Source: JANWYT01 sp034432435 (lineage in GTDB: Bacteria; Chloroflexota; Anaerolineae; Aggregatilineales; Phototrophicaceae). From it: a stretch of 35,712 bases of DNA. The DNA lies in the NCBI GenBank assembly GCA_034432435.1, contig DAOUBS010000018.1:1-35712 (forward strand), written 5' to 3'. Numbering within the stretch: position 1 is the stretch's first letter; each line of letters opens with the position of its first letter. Both the position numbers and the translations under genes were made by a program. Below the pieces are notes generated by a model that worked only from the letters and a program-made list of their open reading frames with translations, ran no database searches and was not told the DNA's origin. This document shows, one piece after another, positions 33,137 to 35,712 of this stretch.

Positions 33137-34564
33137 CTACAAGGCGGCAAGCAGCGCGTCGATCACGTCATCAGCGTGGTAGGTGGTTTCACCCTCGCGT
33201 AAGAATTGGCTGATCGCTGGCAGATCGTCCCCAGCCGTGACGAGCGGCAGTTCGGCGTAGCCGTCTTTGCGCACTTGTGAGAAGCCTGCTGCTGCGCCGA
33301 GGTGGTTGCACAAGCACTTGCGCCCTGCAGTGTCCTCGACGTTCCCACCCTTTTTGACGTAAGTATCGACTGGTTCCGCCGCGCAGCGGAACACGACGTT
33401 GCCAGTTTCATCGCGGTAAAGCTGACGCAGGTAGCCCACATCACAGATGCGGGGGCGCTCTGCATAGTGATCGTCGTTGGCGATGGTCGTCTCAAGCTGA
33501 ACGACCTTGAACGGGAAGCCCGTGGGCGAGGCTTTGGCGTCCGTCAGCACGTCGACACGCTCTTCACGCACCTGTTGGATCACCTGCTCGCGGATGGCTT
33601 TGGCCATGCCAGACTCTTCACAGAAGGCGAAGGCCGTCCCGACCTGCACGCCCTGCGCGCCAGCCTCAAGCGCTTGGCGCAGCCTCTGCGGGTGGCCGTA
33701 GCCACCAGCCAGCCAGAAGGGCAGGCCGAACGCGGCGATCTTCTTCAGGTCGATGGCGTCTTTCTCGCCGTAGATCGGCTCGCCGCGCTCGTTGAGTGGG
33801 TATTGGCCGCGTGGCGGGGCGTTGTGGCCGCCAGCGGTCGGCAGTTCGATCACAAAGCCGTTGATCTCACCGGTAGAGCGCTTGAGCAGCGCCTGCGCCA
33901 AGATCACCGACGAGATGATTGGCAAGAAGCGGGGCCGTTTGAGGGTTCCGACCGCCTCAGCGAGGCCGGGGAAGCGTGCCTGCGGGTCAAAGTGCAAGTG
34001 AAGGTCTTCGCCAGAGTGGCCGACGACGTCGAGGTGATAGCTCACGGGTTGATGGGTCGTCAGCCGGTCGAGGATGCCGGGGATTTGAATCGGGATGCCT
34101 GCGCCCATGATGACGTAATCGACGCCGGCCAGCATCGCGCCGTAGAGCGAGGCCATCGTCGGCATCTGGACTTTTTCGAGCAAGTTGATGCCGACGGGGT
34201 TGTCATGGCCTTCCTTTGCCAGCCAGACCTCGACAAAGTTGGCCGCCACGGTGATCTCTTCTAGTTCGGCGAAGGGGTGGAGCGTCCACATGGGTGGGCG
34301 CTTGTAGCCTGTGCCTGTCGGTTTGCCACCCTCGATGAAGTAAGCGCGGAGGATGCGTTCAGCGACTTGGGGGACAGGGAAGTGCGCCAGTGCGCGGCGC
34401 ACGTGCCCGCCCGGGTCACCGTCCATCAGGCGGGCGATCATCACGATGGCGATGCCTGTCCCTGAGACGACGCCCAACTGCCCCCGACGCGAGACGACCT
34501 GCGCTAACTGCCATGTGGAGATGGCGACGCCCATTCCACCTTGGATGATTTTCGGATAGCTCAT
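33137..34564 (-). CDS. Nitronate monooxygenase-like FMN enzyme
   Basis: 475 aa. The N-terminal KIIQGGMGVAISTWQLA and the later FMN-binding segments LPFWLAGGYGHPQRLRQAL and GAQGVQVGTAFAFCEESG identify the 2-nitropropane dioxygenase/nitronate monooxygenase barrel. An unusual cysteine-bearing C-terminal part (about 380-450, GRKCLCNHLGAAAGF) makes it about 100 residues longer than simple members. PfaD-type enoyl reductases share this fold, but no polyketide genes are nearby, so its substrate is uncertain. It probably has its own promoter region, which holds the inverted repeat at 34671-34684. Confidence 0.85.
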   Translation of the reverse strand: MSYPKIIQGGMGVAISTWQLAQVVSRRGQLGVVSGTGIAIVMIARLMDGDPGGHVRRALAHFPVPQVAERILRAYFIEGGKPTGTGYKRPPMWTLHPFAELEEITVAANFVEVWLAKEGHDNPVGINLLEKVQMPTMASLYGAMLAGVDYVIMGAGIPIQIPGILDRLTTHQPVSYHLDVVGHSGEDLHLHFDPQARFPGLAEAVGTLKRPRFLPIISSVILAQALLKRSTGEINGFVIELPTAGGHNAPPRGQYPLNERGEPIYGEKDAIDLKKIAAFGLPFWLAGGYGHPQRLRQALEAGAQGVQVGTAFAFCEESGMAKAIREQVIQQVREERVDVLTDAKASPTGFPFKVVQLETTIANDDHYAERPRICDVGYLRQLYRDETGNVVFRCAAEPVDTYVKKGGNVEDTAGRKCLCNHLGAAAGFSQVRKDGYAELPLVTAGDDLPAISQFLREGETTYHADDVIDALLAAL

Positions 34565-34670
34565 CTTGTAGACATCCCTAAGTTCACTGCCGATGTTGAT
34601 TTCATTTCAGTGTAACGGGTGTGGACAGCGCGGCGTATGTGGCACCTATCATGAGAAATCGGCAAAATCG

Positions 34671-34684
34671 ATGACATTTGTCAT
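34671..34684. promoter_or_regulatory. Inverted repeat upstream of the monooxygenase gene
   Basis: ATGACA-TT-TGTCAT gives two perfect 6-bp arms, 107 nt before the start codon. It could be a regulator site; tcatgag also occurs twice nearby. Confidence 0.35.
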
Positions 34685-34703
34685 GAGTGCGAGCAGAGTA
34701 AAC

Positions 34704-34731
34704 AAAAAAACACCAGCGCGCGGCTGGTGTT
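34704..34731 (-). terminator. Minus-strand intrinsic terminator
   Basis: The stem aacaccagc/gctggtgtt (9 bp, 5-nt loop) is followed on the minus strand by a continuous T-tract (34710-34704). No protein gene lies directly upstream of it; the promoter at 34788-34816 does. Confidence 0.8.
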
Positions 34732-34781
34732 GAGGTGCTGGGAGACCTGTAGCCAACTCGAACATCGCAATGGTCTGAATA
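34704..34781 (-). ncRNA. Candidate short RNA or attenuated leader
   Basis: A promoter-like pair and an intrinsic terminator, both on the minus strand, would bound a transcript of about 75-78 nt. No open frame with a ribosome-binding site is seen inside. If termination is incomplete, the same RNA would be the leader of the monooxygenase gene (ATG at 34564). I do not recognise an RNA family. Confidence 0.35.
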
Positions 34782-34787
34782 TCTTCG

Positions 34788-34816
34788 ATTATATCCACTG
34801 TATTACGTTTCCTCAA
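34788..34816 (-). promoter_or_regulatory. Promoter of the candidate short RNA
   Basis: On the minus strand TTGAGG (34816-34811), a 17-nt spacer and a perfect TATAAT (34793-34788). Confidence 0.5.
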
Positions 34817-34895
34817 CGCGCAAAACTCATGTGGTCTACCCCCGATAAAATAGATTGCAGAAGTGTCTCCGGAGTACACTACACAGATGGAGAAG

Positions 34896-35712
34896 GGTGA
34901 TGTCCGTAAACTTCTGTAAAAAGGGTAGGCGTGCGCTAACATTCTGAGAGACGAATCAAAGAAGGAAAGCGACACGCCATGAGCCAGAGAATAGCACCGA
35001 GTGAGCGGATTGAGCAAGCGATGAGCGAGTTTTTGCAGCAGGGGATCCACAGCAGCGAACAGCCCTTGAGCCAGTTCATCCGCCTGGCGGTCCAGAACAT
35101 GGTCCAGCAGGCAATCGAGCAGGAAGTGACCGACTACCTGGGCCGTGATCGTTACGAGCGGCAACCAGAGGTGAATGGCTATCGCAATGGATACAAACCG
35201 GGACGCATCCGCAGCGCCGAGGGCGAAATCCCGTTGGCGGTGCCGCAGGTGCGTGGGAGCGCCGAGGCGTACCGGTCGAAGCTGCTGGAGTTTCTGCGGG
35301 GCAACAGCGAGGTGCTGGAGTATCTGGTAATGCAGATGTACAGCCGGGGCTTATCCAGGCGGGATGTGGAAGATGCGTTGCGCGACCCGTACACGGGCGA
35401 GTTGCTGCTCAGCCGCACGGCGGTGAGCGAGATCACGGAGAGCCTGTGGGAGGACTACCAGCAGTTCTGCCAGCGCGATTTGAGTGATTTTGAGGTGGAA
35501 TACTTGTTTCTGGATGCGGTTTACGAGAGCCTGCGGCGACAGGGCAACATCAAAGAAGCGCTGCTGTGTGCCTGGGGGATCTGCCGTGATGGGCGTAAGG
35601 TCCTGCTGCATCTGGCCCTGGGCAACAAGGAAAGTAGCTCAGCCTGGCGCGAGTTCATCCGCGACATGCAGCGGCGCGGTCTGCCCGTGCCCACGCTGGT
35701 ATGCAGTGACGG
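34896..35712 (+). mobile_element. IS256-family insertion sequence, left part
   Basis: The left terminal repeat probably begins near 34896. The sequence gatgtccgtaaacttctgta (34899-34918) resembles the IS256 terminal repeat (GTCCGTA...TGTAAAA core). The transposase starts 83 nt further in. The right end and the target duplication lie beyond the window. Confidence 0.7.
34979..35712 (+). CDS. IS256-family (Mutator) transposase, C-terminus beyond the window
   Basis: 244 residues are visible of about 400 expected; the frame stays open to the end. The N-terminus has EQEVTDYLGRDRYER and NGYRNGYKPGR, then TEAIP-region equivalents (IPLAVPQVRG) and MYSRGLSRRDVEDAL. The first catalytic Asp is in EYLFLDAVYESLR and the second is in the terminal VCSDG. 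GAAGGAAAG lies upstream of the ATG. Because the frame is intact so far, the element may be active. The third catalytic residue (Glu) lies outside. Confidence 0.92.
   Translation, partial: MSQRIAPSERIEQAMSEFLQQGIHSSEQPLSQFIRLAVQNMVQQAIEQEVTDYLGRDRYERQPEVNGYRNGYKPGRIRSAEGEIPLAVPQVRGSAEAYRSKLLEFLRGNSEVLEYLVMQMYSRGLSRRDVEDALRDPYTGELLLSRTAVSEITESLWEDYQQFCQRDLSDFEVEYLFLDAVYESLRRQGNIKEALLCAWGICRDGRKVLLHLALGNKESSSAWREFIRDMQRRGLPVPTLVCSD

Larger units (their letters stand above)
34565..34895. other. Non-coding interval between the monooxygenase gene and the IS256 element
   Basis: It holds an inverted repeat (34671-34684), a minus-strand terminator (34704-34731) and a minus-strand promoter (34788-34816). 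A frame running across the terminator into the IS end lacks a motif, so I do not count it as a gene. I see no other feature. Confidence 0.55.

Noticed and set aside
34649..35164. A 171-residue minus-strand frame spanning the IS left end
   Set aside because: It crosses a strong terminator and the inverted repeat and is antisense to the transposase; the piece outside the IS has no domain motif.
1..35712. CRISPR arrays, rRNA operons, prophage genes
   Set aside because: I saw no regularly spaced repeats, no rRNA-like sequence and no phage structural or integrase genes.

Overview
The window looks like a chromosomal segment of a moderately GC-rich bacterium, most likely a Chloroflexota member of the Anaerolineae type. 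Supporting signs are a Pro/Thr-rich LysM lipoprotein, several fused receiver proteins, class III cyclases, a YbbR/diadenylate cyclase pair, a DUF368 protein and an AlbA_2/HATPase regulator. No 16S rRNA is present, so this placement is an inference. The gene content is mostly core chromosome, with one catabolic island at the left end and an IS256-family insertion at the right edge.

Left region (1-6546): a sugar- or glycan-related locus. Minus-strand genes encode a five-Asp-box sialidase-like protein, a tandem GNAT acetyltransferase (4-nt overlap), an FCD-type GntR regulator and a membrane protein cut by the window edge. Divergently, a Tat-exported solute-binding protein and two CUT1 permeases form an ABC importer without its own ATPase. 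The palindrome TTGTCnGACAA, which fits the FCD operator pattern TnGTnnnACnA, occurs before the regulator and, as a tandem pair, in the divergent importer/sialidase promoter region. It probably makes this one autoregulated regulon.

Middle region (6547-26158): tRNA-Glu, signal peptidase I and a small zinc-ribbon protein. A signalling cluster follows: a lone receiver, a receiver-cyclase and a receiver-GAF-cyclase. On the minus strand come argF, a TPR protein, the c-di-AMP synthase cdaA with its partner cdaR, and der. Then yccF, polA and a 621-aa fusion protein divergent from a receiver-histidine kinase. The fusion has a degenerate receiver, a Roadblock/LC7-like domain and a C-terminal domain that reads as an IS200/IS605-type (Y1, HUH) transposase fold whose catalytic residues are all replaced. 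This is the most unusual object in the window. A Cys-bounded double-LysM lipoprotein and a Nudix hydrolase close the region.

Right region (26189-35712): rplS with a strong promoter, a class I amidotransferase, a bidirectional terminator and an AlbA_2/HATPase regulator split by a Pro/Ala linker. Then a DUF368 protein (undecaprenyl-phosphate recycling), a radical SAM/methyltransferase pair, three small membrane proteins, a nitronate monooxygenase-like enzyme and a compact promoter-terminator unit. The window ends inside an IS256-family transposase.
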